Source: Icerya purchasi
Lineage: Eukaryota; Arthropoda; Insecta; Hemiptera; Monophlebidae
Length of the DNA: 64,000 nucleotides
Assembly (NCBI GenBank): GCA_039619475.1
Contig: CM077116.1
Location: 255,603,440 to 255,667,439, forward strand
Direction of reading: 5' to 3'
Part shown: positions 13,701-28,700 of the stretch, one piece after another
Layout: each line of letters opens with the position of its first letter
Position numbering within the stretch: position 1 is the stretch's first letter
Position numbers and translations under genes: made by a program
Notes under the pieces: model-generated
Told to the model about the DNA's origin: nothing
Databases searched by the model: none
The model's input: only the letters and a program-made list of their open reading frames with translations

Positions 13701-16700
13701 AGCAAAAATTGTAACCGATTTTTTACTTTGAAGTATTTAGTTTTGAATAGTGGGTCTCAACGCTCCAGATGTCGTCTTTAAAAAGTGATCCTATCGTAAG
13801 ACAATAATAAAACTGTGTTGCAGATAGAATTAACTTCAGTATAGTGAAAACAGTTCACTGATAGGCTTTGAATGTAAATAGAAGATGTTCGGATTTGTGT
13901 ATAGATTTATTTAATTTTTAATCCAGTACTAACTCGCTAAAAGGATATAAAATTGTAATATTGCCGGATAAATAATTATTAACATTTTATAAAAATTTTA
14001 AATTCACTAAAATTAACCAAAGGGTTTTAGAAATTTTAATTCAGGTAGCGAAGTGAATATTACATGTAATGTTAAAAAAAAAAAATTATGCATATATCTT
14101 TGCACAGTTAGCAAGAAATATAGAGTTTGGAAACAAATGACTCTCTCCATATAAATTTATGTTCGAACAAGACAAGTGGTTGTTGAACCAATCTCTAATT
14201 TCGTTGTTTATTATCCATTTCGTTAAATTTTCTAGTTCAAATAGACGTATAAAAACTTAACGAAATTATGGTTAGACGTTTGCAGATCTACGAATGAATA
14301 TGTTTTTCTTTAAAATACTTTTTTGAAATTAGCTAAAAGATTTCCTTGAACGAAAAATTGAAAACATCCAAGTATTCCATATTGATTCTGTACTGTTTGT
14401 TTTTGTCGATACATTTAGATCTAAATAATTAATCGTATTACTGAAGCTTTAACGTTCTTAAAATTTCGCTATCAAAAATGTATATATGCGCACGTGTGTG
14501 TGTATGCGTGGGTCTACTCGAATATATAACATTTTATTTATTATAAATTAAACCTTCAAAATTAAAATAAATATTTTATTGGAAACCTTGAATATTTACA
14601 AAGGTCTAAAAATGTAAATTCATTTTTTTATTATTATTTATGTTTATTTTTCCACCAATTGCAAATTAATCTTGGACTTATTTTGAATTACATTATTTAT
14701 ATCAAACCTAGTTGATAAGAATTTACAAACATTTTTCATTATATTTATACAATATACCGATATTTGTAATTTGCTGTTAAACATTTTTAATACTTACAGG
14801 TTACGTTTGTTTCGTCACTTTGATCCATTTCGTGTACTAATATGTAGCGGCGATGGTTCTGTTGGATGGGTGTTGACTGAAATAGATCGATTAAATATGC
14901 ATGTAACTAAATTTTTCTTTTTTTATTATTTCTTCTTCGAATAGGAAGTTGGAAAATTTAAATAAAAATGTACTAATTAAAATATGTAATGCATAATTTA
15001 AAATAAATTAATAATAAGATAATAAAAAAATATATAATTTAATAACTAACAACATGTATTTTTAAATCAAAGAAGTAATGATATAATCAAAATGATCCAA
15101 GTGAATAACTTTTTTTTCCCCCCTTCACATCTAGAACTGACTATATAGTCATTTACTAGATTTTAATGGTAATAAAATCGTGAATTTCAAGATCTGCCCA
15201 TCAGCCGATCCCGAATTTATTTATCGAATAATTACGCTAGGTCAATAAAGTTTCTTCTTTTCAACCTGTTGCAACTTTCTGGTCGTTGTAGTAAATTCGT
15301 TGCGAGAGCATTTTCATGTTCTTTTAACTTCGACAAGTGATTTTTAACCGCCAGCTTTATTTCTTCAGTAACATACTTCATTTGTAAATTTTGATGTAGT
15401 GTTTGGTTGGACACATACCTCCTACCAATGATCGTAGCATCTTATTTTGATAGAATAGCTGACGTAAAAATTAAACGTATAATTACAATATTAAAATATA
15501 ATGTTTGTGTGAATTGTATTAAATATTTTTTTAATTTCTAATGTTCATTTGAAATCGGAAGAATTTAAAATTCAGCTTTTGAAAATCAAAAGTGTTTTTC
15601 TATAAACCAAATAAACCAGTTTATTTCATTTCTTTTTTGAAGCGCATAAATTTGTTAAAAAATTAATTATTTATGATGTTTAGTTTCTTAGTCTGTATTA
15701 ACGATTATCGTGTTACTCAAATGAAGAGTTGGCTTTTGTTACTAAACTTAATTTTATACCTTTTGTGCGCAGAATTTATTTAAAAACAAATATAACTTTC
15801 TGCTATAAACGTTTTTAAGAAATAATCGATAAGTGATGAAGATAATATAACGTATTGTCCAATAAAGTAGCATCAATATTACCCCATCAAGTTTTTATAT
15901 TCATTAAATATATATACTTAATTTCTGTTAATTTTTTTTTTTTTTTTTTTTTGATTTGCTCTTTCATCATTTAACATCATTATTGGTTAACTTTAATAAA
16001 AAATAAAAAAATTTTACCGATTGCATACGCGAGGAAGTATTATTAACGGATTAAGTCACAAGCCTTCCTAAGAGCCATGATCTTTTTTAATAAATATGAA
16101 AAAATATTGCAATGAATCATTTTCTCAACAAAGTTATGATATTTTTTTTTAATTTCTATTTCTATCATTTAATTTTATGTCGTATCTTTCAGATTCATGT
16201 ACTGAAAGAGTAAATATATTTCGTTAGCAAAGCATTATATAACGTTTTTTAGGCCCCCTCACAAGTAGTCGATCGGCATGTATTATAAATTTTAATGTAT
16301 CTACATTGCATTTATGGTCAAGGTTATATTTAAAACTTTTGCTGTAGCTATTATTTTTTTGTAAAACATTCTCAAGTTTTTTATTAATTTAAGGTTTAAA
16401 TTTTCTAACATATCAGGATGAAGATAACTGATCGATATTTCAAATAAAATAGATTTTAAGAAATAGAGTGTTTTTTAATATATAATTTAACTTATAACAA
16501 ATATGTGCGATAGAGAAATTAAAAAAAAAAAAAAGAAAAAGATGAAAAGAAACAAAATGGTAGATCAGATTAGTTAGTGCAAATTCCATCACAGTTGGTT
16601 TAGTAATTTTTGAGGTAACTAGTGTGAAATCAGTTTTCCTCTTTAATATATTAGTATATAAGTATTTACAGGAAGGAGTGCACACAAAGATGGACAAAGA

Positions 16701-19700
16701 TCAGAAAAACGCAAAATAAAAAAATTAACTTTATTAAAAAGCTTATTTGTAGACATTACATATAGAATGTCAGGAGTTTGCTTCCATAAACGAATTTTCT
16801 CTAATGAACAATTTATATTTCCGATTGAATCAGGATAGTTTGAACATTGCGGTATAATATGCGCACTCACGTCTATTACATCCTGCCACAAAAACTGCGC
16901 ACTGCGGACGCAGTACTGTGGAGGGAGCTCGACTGCGTCTAGCATCTCCTTAAATTTTGAAAACCCCATTTCTGTTTTACCGCTAAGTTCTTTGGACTAC
17001 TGTTTGAACACAAATTATCTTTGCGTCCTCACATAACCAATATAATGTACCTCCGAAAACACTTTTTTCTGTATATAAAACTTTAGTTCTCTCTGTAATC
17101 AGTTACGGGTTCTACGTGTGTTCATCAGCCAGCTCTTCCTTACTTAAATCCCTTAATTTAGTGCACCGCGCGATACTTAGTGTATGCGGATCCTTCCCGT
17201 CGGTTAGTTTATGTGCCCTGTTGGGTACTCCTCCATTAAAATACTTCAGAGACTTACTGCCATTGTGAAACCTTCACTTTTTTTCTTCGTAATCTTTTTT
17301 TTCCCTTATTCATATAAATTACTTTTCCTGTAGCCCAGAATTCCTCAATGATCCATTGTCAGAAATTCTTGAAATTCTTGCTCTCTTATCGTCTCGCAAT
17401 AAGAACATACTTTCCTTCCCCGATCTGGTCCTTAACTCCTTAATACCGCCATGGGACTCTTTACCTGTTAAAATCGATTTCTCCTTGATAAAATTCCGTA
17501 AGTCTTTGCATCCGACTATTCATTAACAGCGGCAAGAATTCAAACGCGCTATGATCATTTGGTTTTCTTCACAGACGCCATCAAAGCCACCCCAAAGGCT
17601 GGCTTGTATATAACTGCCTATTTCTTTGAATTTTGTAACATAACACAAGATGTACATATCAATGATAGTTGTTTTATACTGGGCGCTGAAATCTATGATT
17701 CTTCAGTCTGAAATATTTTCTTCCTCTAGAGCCTCCGTCGCAGAGGGCTCTGGTAGGATCTAATTCATCCACCGCTTTATCGATAATCTCTGATCCTCCT
17801 ACCGAACATCCTTTAACGATCCAAACCCAACACGTAGTATATACTCTTGTTAGGGAGGAATGCTCCATTGCATTTCATGCTGGGATTCCTGGAAATGAAC
17901 CCATTGATACGTCCGCTCGATTAACAATATGTTATTCCCTGCCTAATAGTTCCCCTCCGCCGCTATTTTTGTAAGACATAATTTTGAATATCTTCACATT
18001 TTCATGGAAAGCGCGTAGGTTCTCGAGCCACATTTTCTTAAAGCTAATTAAACCCTCAGTTGAATCATGTTGGTCAGAAAAAGACATCTGCAGACCTGCG
18101 CACCGAACCCAGCCTTGCCGCATAATTTAATGCTTTTTCTGTTATCAGAGTGTTGTCTCTTCTACTTCCTACTACACTTTGTGATTGTTCGGCACTTTTA
18201 CTCCATCGGCACCCTTTTATAAATAATAAAACTGTTGTTACCATCCTTGAGAATTCTTCGACTGCAATTGCATGCGCTATATATTTCACTAAAAATAGTC
18301 GAATAGTCTGGACCTTATTTATTCTGCTAAGAACCTCTTCGTTGGATATTTGCGAATACGCCTTATAAATTTCGAAAGTTTTAATGTGTTTTTCAAGTGT
18401 AACATCCGGAATCCAGCTTTTATACCTATGCAGGAAAACCGGATAGACATAACATTTTGAAATTCTTAATCGTAGATCAAGGTTGAGTTCCTTTCTAGTA
18501 AGCAAGTTCTTGATTTCTGCAAACACTGATCTTACCTAGTCCAACCTTGATTGTATTTCTTTCCCTAAGGTACATCTATCACCGAGAATAGGGCCTAGGT
18601 ATTTGGTAGATGATCTACTCCAGATATACAGATTAAATTTATTCTATTATTCTTTACATTGCAATGTAATTATATTTTTGCTAAATATCTGCAAACTATG
18701 CATTATTTAATCAATCAGCTACCATATCGGAGTTAGTTAGGTAGTGGTGTTTCACACGAATCCCATTGCCGCACATTAAAAATATAAAAAAAATTCGCTT
18801 ACTTTAAGTTAATATTTATTATTAAAAATGACATTTTCTTTTTCTATTTTCAACTGTTTATTATTGTTTTGTTTTTTTTTTCAAATCACTATTACTATCC
18901 CATTTGAGTAATTTTTTGACACCAATGATGTAAAACGAAATTATTAAAGTTATTTCTGATTATTTATTTGCAACATTATTACTATTTTCAGCGTCAGTGC
19001 GAAGTCGGTGTTCTTCCATTGGGCACGGGGAATGACTTAGCTAGAGTTTTAGGTTGGGGAGCTTCATGTGATGATGATACTCAAGTTCCCCAACTATTAG
19101 AAAGATACGAAAGAGCTAGTCGAAAAATATTAGATAGGTAAGTGCAACTTTGTTTAAATAAAATTTTTAATATTTTTGAAATATTAATTATGCTAATATG
19201 TATAGGATACATTTAGTTAATTTACATTTAAAATTACAAAATACACATCTACTCCGTTTTGTACTTTTTTCGAAAAATTTCTCGGTATATATGCGTTATT
19301 TATTTTCTAACATTATTATTTCAGTGATGCTAAAATGTAATAAAATTTTATTATGTATATACTTTTATTATTTCAAATAAATATTATTTTTTTATTATTC
19401 TGTTAATATTATGTTGAAAAATTATGTTTTGTTAAGGTTAATTTAAAAAACATAGAGCCATTATTAACGAACACGGACATCATTTACATGTAACGATTAA
19501 TATAAATAAATAATTATTTTCAAAAAACCGCATATACTATTTTTTGTTTTTTTTTTTTTTTGTATTTTAATTTAGTAATAATTTTGGTAATATTTAAATC
19601 ATAATGTCTTTTTAAAATATTTCGTTTAAAATTATTTATATTTGTTCATTTCCAAATTGAAAAAAAAATAAATAAATAAATTTAGGAAACTTTATGTATT

Positions 19701-22700
19701 GATATTAGGTCTGTCTGTTTCGAATTTAAAGTAAACAGTTTAAATCTCTTTCTTTGAAAATGATATTTCTACATAAAACATTTTTGGTTTTCATAATGTA
19801 GCTAGAGGTATATGTTTTTTCTGCTTGCCAATTATTAATAATATAACTTTATTTTTAATAAATTATTTTTGTAATATACTGTACAAGGCATGTTACCGTG
19901 TATATAAATATGAATAAATAAATTAAAAACTATAAATTTTAAAAAAAAATGTGAAAAAACGATTCCAGTTAAATGTTTTTCTAGGTCAAAAATGTCGTGT
20001 TCATTCAAATTTATTTGTGGTCACACATCGAAATAAGTAAAAGAACTGATAAATTAAGAAAAGTTGTTTAATAGTAGCAATACAAAAAATGTTATGAAAT
20101 TTAAATTGTGACAATAATTCTTCAACTTGAATACCAGTTAATTATTCAATACGAAGAACTCGATTTTGATTAAATAAATTGTATATCCTTTGTAAATAAA
20201 TAAATTGTTAATCATAGATACTATCTTTATTTTTCTCAGTGTTTAAAATGGTAACTGAAATATTTAAAATATAGTGTTTTTTTTTTTTTTTTTTGCTTAA
20301 GTAATATCAGTAACTACAATATATGTCCTTTATTTATATTTAAAATATGTGTTTATGCCTAAATGATTTTCTATAAAATGAATAGATGGAGTGTCATGGT
20401 GTTTGATCGCAGTTTAACTGTAGGAGATGGCGGCAAATTAACTATAAATACTAGTTTAGTAGAGAATACTGATTTCGTTACAACTGCCGTAGCGTATGAA
20501 GATTCTGTTTTATCACATATCACAAAAATTTTACAATCTGATAAACATTCCGTTATTATTTCTTCAGCCAGGTACTTGATATTTTTATTTTATGATTTAG
20601 ATATACAAATAAAAATGTAAATATCTATCTTTCATTCTGTTATATATTTTTAATTTTGCGAATAATAATACTTGGAAAGTTTATCTATTTTAAATTTCCA
20701 CTAAATTAAATGACTGATTATATAAAATATATTGAGGAGGGAAAAATAATCTATAAGTTCTGAAGAAAAAGAGATTTCAAATTTGGCAAATGAAATAAAT
20801 GAAATAATATCTGGAATCGGTCTTAACCGATACTATATTGCATTTTGTAATGAAATAATAAATGTACAAGTATTTTAGCTTGGTGAAGTCAGTTCTGAGT
20901 GTACGAATAGCATGAAAAAGTATTAATTTCAATTACACGATCTTTGTCCCTGAGCATATAATAAGTAAACGGTGCACTTTCAGTTAAATCTCTTCGCAGT
21001 ACACTACAACACACTAAATATTAGCCGTTCAAGAGACGGTTACTTCTATCAGTTAACGTATTTCAATAAATAGCAACCGAAACGGGGTATACATTGACCT
21101 TTACTTTTGTATCAAAAAATATTTTACAGTTTAAAATTAACCGAGGATCTTTTATTTAAAATATGTGTGTTTGACTCTTATAAATATACTGCAACATTAA
21201 AATTTACCAAAAATTATTTTAAAGTCTCCTGACTCTTGTATATTAATTTTGAATACTTCACTACGGTAACTTAACCAAAATTGCTTACATTAACTTTACT
21301 TTTGTATCAAAAACTCTGTACAAACGGGTTTTTTTGTTGTTTTTTTTGTTACTTTCGATCTTGTTAAACGTGTAGAAATATGTGATAGTATAAAAAAAAA
21401 TTTAATTTTAAATAATCAAATCATACTTCGATTAAAAGGTGTACTCTTTCTAAAATTAATGTGGATAAAAAAACAGATGAACGGGTTTAAATGTTTTGAA
21501 GATCTCGGATTAATATATTTTTGTTCCGTTACAACGATTAAAGTTAATTTTATGTTCTTACGGCAGAATTCTGTGCGAAACGGTGAAAGATTTTTCTGCC
21601 AAAATATCAGAAATGAGTCTCATTCAAGGTGATACAGATTTCAGTGACAAATGCCATCAGCTAAAATTGAAATTAGACCGTTTGCTACAAATCTTAAATG
21701 AAGAACAACAGCAGGCCGACTCCGACGCTCAAGAGGTAAATAATTATTTTTTTAACAATAAGATCATGGTCGCTACAACTTTAACTTCTATTTATGTAAT
21801 TCGATCCTTCGACCTCGCATAGAGATGCTACCTGAACTTCCGGATGACAGTTTTTACAGAGGAGTAAATATTAAACACAGCCGATTCACTAGCCCGGATC
21901 AGATTAGTTTTATATTTCCTTGTTCCACAATTGGGATACGTTCTCAACCTCTGTAACCGATTTTGACGTATTGATACAGTCTCACAATACTGGCGACAAG
22001 CGTTTACAGTTCTAATATTTAAATCACCGAAGTCTCCGTGCATACTGGATAATTACTGGTCCATTTCATTTACGTCTGTAACAGAGAAAAGGTCAATGCA
22101 ATCTTGCAAAACATTTTATTAAATCAAAACCAGGTCAACAATTAAACGAAGAAAACTCACACACTTCTACTGTTTTCATGTTCATATATTCTAGCGATAT
22201 TTTTGACTTTAAAAAAGGCTTTCGATAGGCTTTGGAGAAGTACGAGTAAAATTATTTAACAGCTATGTAATTCACTTAATTTCGCATCCCGATTTTCATT
22301 GAGCAATTCCTGCAAAACGCAAGTTTTGAAATTCGTATTGGCTCATCCATGATAATATAGTCCATACTTTATTAAACGATGTCCGGTAAGCATGTGACGA
22401 GTCCGGCATTGCTTAATATTACTATAAGTAACAGCGACGTGATCAAACTGCCATCAAATCGACCGTTTTTGCCGACGATTTTAGATTTTTTCGTATTTGT
22501 CCTCTGCAAGGTAATTCACAATAGCCGAGGAGATTCTACAAGAGACGATTCATTTTTGACACACCTTGAATTTTTCATTGCAAACACCACCGCAATTCAT
22601 TTCTTCAAATATGAGTGCAACCGTCAAATCAAACTGAACGGAGTACCAATGCAGACCAAGGAATCATCGATCAGATCTTCAGTTTAATACTTGATCAATA

Positions 22701-25700
22701 GTTGACCTGGAAGCAATATATAATTAACTTAAAAAAGAAATGCTTCCTTCGCCGCAATAATAGAAACTTACGTACTTCGTTTCCTGCATACACATTTTAT
22801 TCAAACAAAATGCGATTACGGAGTTACTGTCTATCCATCCGCTTTGAAAACTTTCCCAAACGCATTAAATCGTGTTCATCATTTAGCAATGCGGCTTGTT
22901 GCGAGAGCTTTTTGTTCAGCGCCCTGTTCAAATTTATATTCTTCTTAAATTAATTACCGCTTGAACCGCATTAAAGAACTGAAAGGTTCTTCTTTTCTTA
23001 GTTGGAATAGCTAAACTTAAACCTGCTATACTATTGTTAATTGTGTCGTTAATCCGACTGAATTTAAAAAAAATGTTTCAATTATTTAATTATTAACCTA
23101 TCTGAACATCAAACGGAACTAGTAGTGTCAATGAAACAGCTAAATTGATTAAAGTTGCAGAATTATCGGAATAGTCATCCCGATGGAATGAGCTCCGAAT
23201 TGCCAACTTATTTCATTGTATCTTCGATGCCCCGATTGAAATTAATATCTCAATTGGTCACGATGGTACGGCATAGCAACTGTGCTATTACTGTTTGACC
23301 ACACGTATTATTCAAAAAAAAAAAAAAATATGGCGCTCCTAACTGATTTTCATGTCATCATCTTATCGCAGTATTTCACCTTTTTCCAGAGAGTACCCTA
23401 TATCAGATTTCCTATGTATTCAAACTTTGCAGTTTCCAGATACTTTTCACATTTTTCTTCAGTTTTTAAACGAATTGCGATTAGTTAATTGTATGTAGTG
23501 TCATTATTAATACTAATTTTGTATTAACGTGTTTCTGACCGTGATCTACTATGCATATACGTTTAATGCTTAAAAATTTGCATTTGAAAACGTGGTGACA
23601 TTAGTCGACAGTCACGTAGGCAAAGATACCGTTATAAGCTCTTTCTGGAATTTATCATCAATCATATGATCGGTCAACGGGAACTTTAAGTTTCAGCTAC
23701 TGTAAATGTTCTTAATACTCTTCGCCTGTCAGTAGTTAATTCGATACGCATTCGTTTTATTCCTTTGTTCTGGAATATTTTATTTTATGAAATTCGAAAC
23801 ACTTTACTGAATTCGAAAAGGAGATATTAGAGATAAAAATTGTGAAAGCACCGCATTACCAGTTCTTTTGTAAAATTCTAGAAACGTGTTTTTTGTTATC
23901 ATCTAAAATTGACGCGTGTAAATAGATATCAATCTGCGCTTCATTGCCTCATTTTAATCTCGTTTATGTGAATATAAATATGTTACTACCGTAATACGGT
24001 ACGTTTACTGCTTTTAAATTTATTAATGCGATAAATACGGTTAAATACATAATTAGCTCGACAAAACCACTACCGTATTAAATTTATTAAAAAGTGCTTT
24101 TGTAAAGTTCTGTTTATTTTCATATACTTTTATAGGAAGATGCTCCGTCACTTCCGACCATGTCTAACGATAGGGAAGAAAAACACATCCATGAAATTGA
24201 TGAAAAGCAGAATAGAAAGGTAACTGTTTTCTTATTTTAGCATACTTTTATTAGAAACAAATAAAGTTTTCTGAAATTCGAAATAATAAAATTCGTCTAA
24301 AAGTCATTCTGCAATTAGCTCTAATATTTAATATTAGAGTTCGAATTTTACGTGTAACACATATTATTTTAATTGCGGAATAACTATGCCCGTTTCCAAT
24401 ATAGAAAAATACATTTCGCGTATTTTCCAATCAATGTCCGCCAAAAATTCTAAAAACATATTTAATATAAGATATTTTTAAGTTAAAAAATTCAGTCTAT
24501 TTACATGTCACAATAAAAAATATTTAACCTAGTATTAGTGATGATCTGTTCAGGAACTAACTGTTTCTAAAGAACGGGTTTTAAAAAAGAGCTGGTTTTA
24601 TGAACAGTTCGCAAATAATTGTAACAGTTCTCAGTTCTTAGCTCTTTTAACTTATTGTTCAATCAGTAGAAAAAAACTGCAGCATAGAGACAGTGATGGC
24701 AGTAAGTTGAACAAGGAGAACAGTTCGTTCCGTTTCAGTTTGAATGATTTTCGTAGTAGAGGAACAAGCGAATAGTATTGCTCTGGCTTCAATTGCGCAT
24801 ACCTCAATGGTAAATATTCATAGTAACGATGTGTCACTGCCACTCTGGTAACGTCATGGTAATGGGAATTATTTCCTTTCAAAAGCTCGAGCTTTCAAAG
24901 TTCCGAGGGGCGAATTTTAAAGTTGGAAACCTACGAGTAGATATTTCAAACCAAAGAAATATACGTGGATGTGCATATTTTCAAACTTGTTCAACATTTT
25001 CAGCTATAATATTCGCGTCGCTACATATTAGAACTCGCGCTTTTTAGAATTCTTCGTAAAATTTGAAAGTTTCGTTAAAGAAATGAAATATGGTTTTATT
25101 CCCGATATTGGAAGCGATCTTTCCAACAATATATCATACGCTCGGGAAAAAAATATTTTTTCCAAAATTTTGAGCTTTCGGCTCTCTGAGGGTCTAATTG
25201 TAACGCTGAAAGCCCGGATATTCAAAACTGGAGAAATATATGGGGATGCGCATATTTTTAATCGCGTTCAAAATTTTTAACTGTAATACTCGCGGCGCTA
25301 GGAGACACATCATCTTTCGCGCTTTTTTGAACTTTACGGCAACTTTGAAAGTTTTGTTAAGGAAATGAAATACGGTTTTGTTCCCGACAAATAGCGCGAT
25401 CTTTCCAACGGATATATCACATGCCCGGAGAAAAAATTATGTTTAGTTCAATATTTTGAGCTTTCGGCGCCCGGAGAGTGTAATTGTAATGCTGGAATCA
25501 CGGATGTTCCAAACTAGAGAAATATACGTAGAAGCTCCTTTTTTGAGGCGTGTTCAAAATTTTTAGCTATAATACTTGCGGTGCTAAGAGGAGGGAGCAC
25601 GTCATTTTTTGCGCTTATTTGAACTTTTCGGTAACTTTGAAAGTTTCATTAAGGAAATGAAATACGGTTTTATTTCCGACAAATAGCGATCTTTCCAACG

Positions 25701-28700
25701 ATATATCTTTTGCCCGGGGAAGAAAAAAAAAAAAGTAAAAATCAGAATATAAAACAAAACACAGAAACCTTTTTATAAAATTAAAAAGTTACGGCTAAAA
25801 AAGTTATTTTGAACCTTCCCATTTGTGCCAAAAACAGCAAAAAAAAAAAAAAAAAAGAAGTTCTTGTAAGTAGGTTGGGAAAATTTCAAACATATGCATG
25901 AATAACCGCTTTACAGAAAAAATATAGCCGAGCATATAACTTTATATTCAGGCTCTCAGAGCGCCGAAAGTTTGAAATTTTAGAAAAAAATACTTTTTTT
26001 CTCGGGTATACAATATATCATTAAAAAGATCACTATTTGTGGGGAACAGAACTGTATTTCATTTCCTTAACGAAAGTTTCAAAGTTGAAAAATTCAAAAG
26101 AGCGCGAAAAATGAAATTTCTTTGTTTTGAATTTAATATTATGTAAATGTAAATTGTAGTTATCTTTAACCTAACATACGGAATGCTCAGCGTATGAAAC
26201 GTCATGCTTGACTGAACTTTTATTTAATATTTTTGTCGCTTCTGAACCATGTTATTAGGATTCCGTATATTATATGTGTGCGGAATCCTAAAAATACAAT
26301 ATTTTGATTATTAGGACCGATAGTTAAATGTTGACTGGAAAGTTCGTTAAAAATTATTTAGAGTAGTACAAATCGACTGAATGAAATAAATACTGTGTAA
26401 TCTCGAATCATAAAGAAATTTTATTTGACAGACGTCACATCTTTTTCGTTTGGTGATTCCGAAAAACGTTTTAAATAAGATATTTAGCATAAAATGTGAA
26501 TTATAGAATAAAATTAAAATATTTATTTTTAAGTTAAATCTAATATAGAGTTTTTCAAAATCAACCAGTATGGGAGGGTTTTAAAATTATAATTAAAGTA
26601 ATGTTGTTTTAAAAAAAATAATCCATTTGAAGTGTTCGCAATATAGATTTTTTAGAACTCTTTACCACTTTTACGTCAAATAAACGTTTTTTCCTGCCTC
26701 TTTTTATAGAAATAAATGATTTAAAATAAAGTGGTTTACGTTTAAAACGTTTAAAATAATTAAAATATCATTGGCTCGGAAAGAATAAAGTATTTGCTTT
26801 TTTTTTTTATGAATATATAAAATATGCATTTTAATGTTATTTATTTATTTCGATATTATTAATTTTTATTGTAATATTATATTTTTGAAGAAAATAATAA
26901 ATTTAATATTCATATCTACATTTTAATGCCAATCCTTTTAAATTGATTTGCAACGATAAAATAAATTTATAAATTATGTTAAACAGTTAATCGATTATTT
27001 TATGCTCTTCGGGATTAAAATTTAATATTCGTCTGCGATTTTCTTGAAGTTCTTTATCTAATGTTATGTCCATTAAAAATAAAAACAATTTTGTCTCGAT
27101 GAAAATTAGTATTATCATAACCGCTAAATGTTAATAGCTTTTCTAGTATGATTAATATCTCAAATAATTTCAAATATTTAAATACGAAATTAAGAATAAA
27201 AAAAAAAAAAAAAAAAACTGAAAGAAACGAAAATATTAATTTAATTTAAACAAGTTTTTTTTTTAAATTTGTACTTTTTTTTTTTTTTTTTGTTAAATTC
27301 CCAATAAATTTTGTGTTTTTATTTATTTATTAAAATTTATAACTCCAAAAATTACAATTAAATGTATTTATTTTTATTTTATTTATATGTAATATCAATA
27401 CGCGTAATGTATATTACTGTGTATATTGCAGTTTATTTCGCGAATACAAAATCGTTGGCAACTGATCTGGGTTTTTTTTTTTTTTTTTTGTGAGGTATTG
27501 ATCGGCTCTTTCTGTACTTACTGATTTCTGCCATTTGTTTACATTAACGCGTTTATTGCACATTTTTTATTCTTTACAGCCAAAGAAGGAACAACTGTTG
27601 TTAAGAGTAAATAGTCTGAAAAAAGCCGTTCGAAATATCGTTGAACATACAGAACGTACTGTCGATGAACAAAATCTGCAGTGTCATTCCGGCTATTTAT
27701 ACCCGGCTAGTCCTGGATCTAGAAGTGGTTCTTCTAGATCAACCAACACCATCAAAGTAAACAATTTTCATCGCGTATACATATTGTAGAATTTCGTTTA
27801 AAAAAATATACCAAGTAATACGAGTATGAGTAGTGTATGCTATAAATCATTCGACTTGTTAGTAGGTAAATTATAACATTTGGAAATACCTATTAAACGT
27901 AGTAAATAGCAAATTAGAAAGGTAAATAAAATTATTTAATCTAAAAACGATTTCACAGCAACTATGTTATATTACCAGAAAATAACACAACTAAACTTTC
28001 TAAAAAATAAATTTTCTCAGACATTTATAGTGAACGCTTTTTTTTATTTTCTTGAAATTTTTTTAATCGTTTCCATTATTCGGTAAATTTGTGTATGGCT
28101 TTTCCTACATTTTATAATAATTTAACGAGTACAATAAACATTTTAATTATATCAAAATAAAATATTATTCAAATAATAATGTATCCTTATGTTGTTTTTA
28201 TTATGATTTACAAAATTAAATTAGACTGTAAGCATTTTTCCTGCATGCGGTAGGATACGGTTGTTTTTCCATTTGAAATAAAAAAAACAATGAAGTAGTA
28301 TGCTAAAATTTGCGTGTATTGTCGAATACAAAAATGATATTGTCGAAAAGCGCAAAGAATATTGTTAATTTGCTCGACTTGCGTCACAATTTATTAAATA
28401 AGGAACTGAATATTTTTGGTTAGGCGTGACATCACGACAAATTGGTGTTTACGGCGCTTAATTCTTGGTTTAAGTTATTTTGTAAAAATTGAGGTTTGTA
28501 GTAGTTTTAAAAACTAACTTCTTGTACGCAAACTATTAGTACTTTGAATTGTTCTGAATAATATATTTAAATAGTTTCAGGAAGTCGGTCCGTGCGAAAA
28601 GTTATCACCGTCATCTCCGGTTTCGCCGCTTGTTCCAAATGTTGTATCTATATCGCCACTTCCAGATATTCGCAGAGACTCCACATTTTCCGGCGAAATA

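Noticed and set aside
25028..25280. Overlapping open stretches on both strands
   Set aside because: They lie in the 285-bp tandem repeat and are not kept in the other repeat copies.
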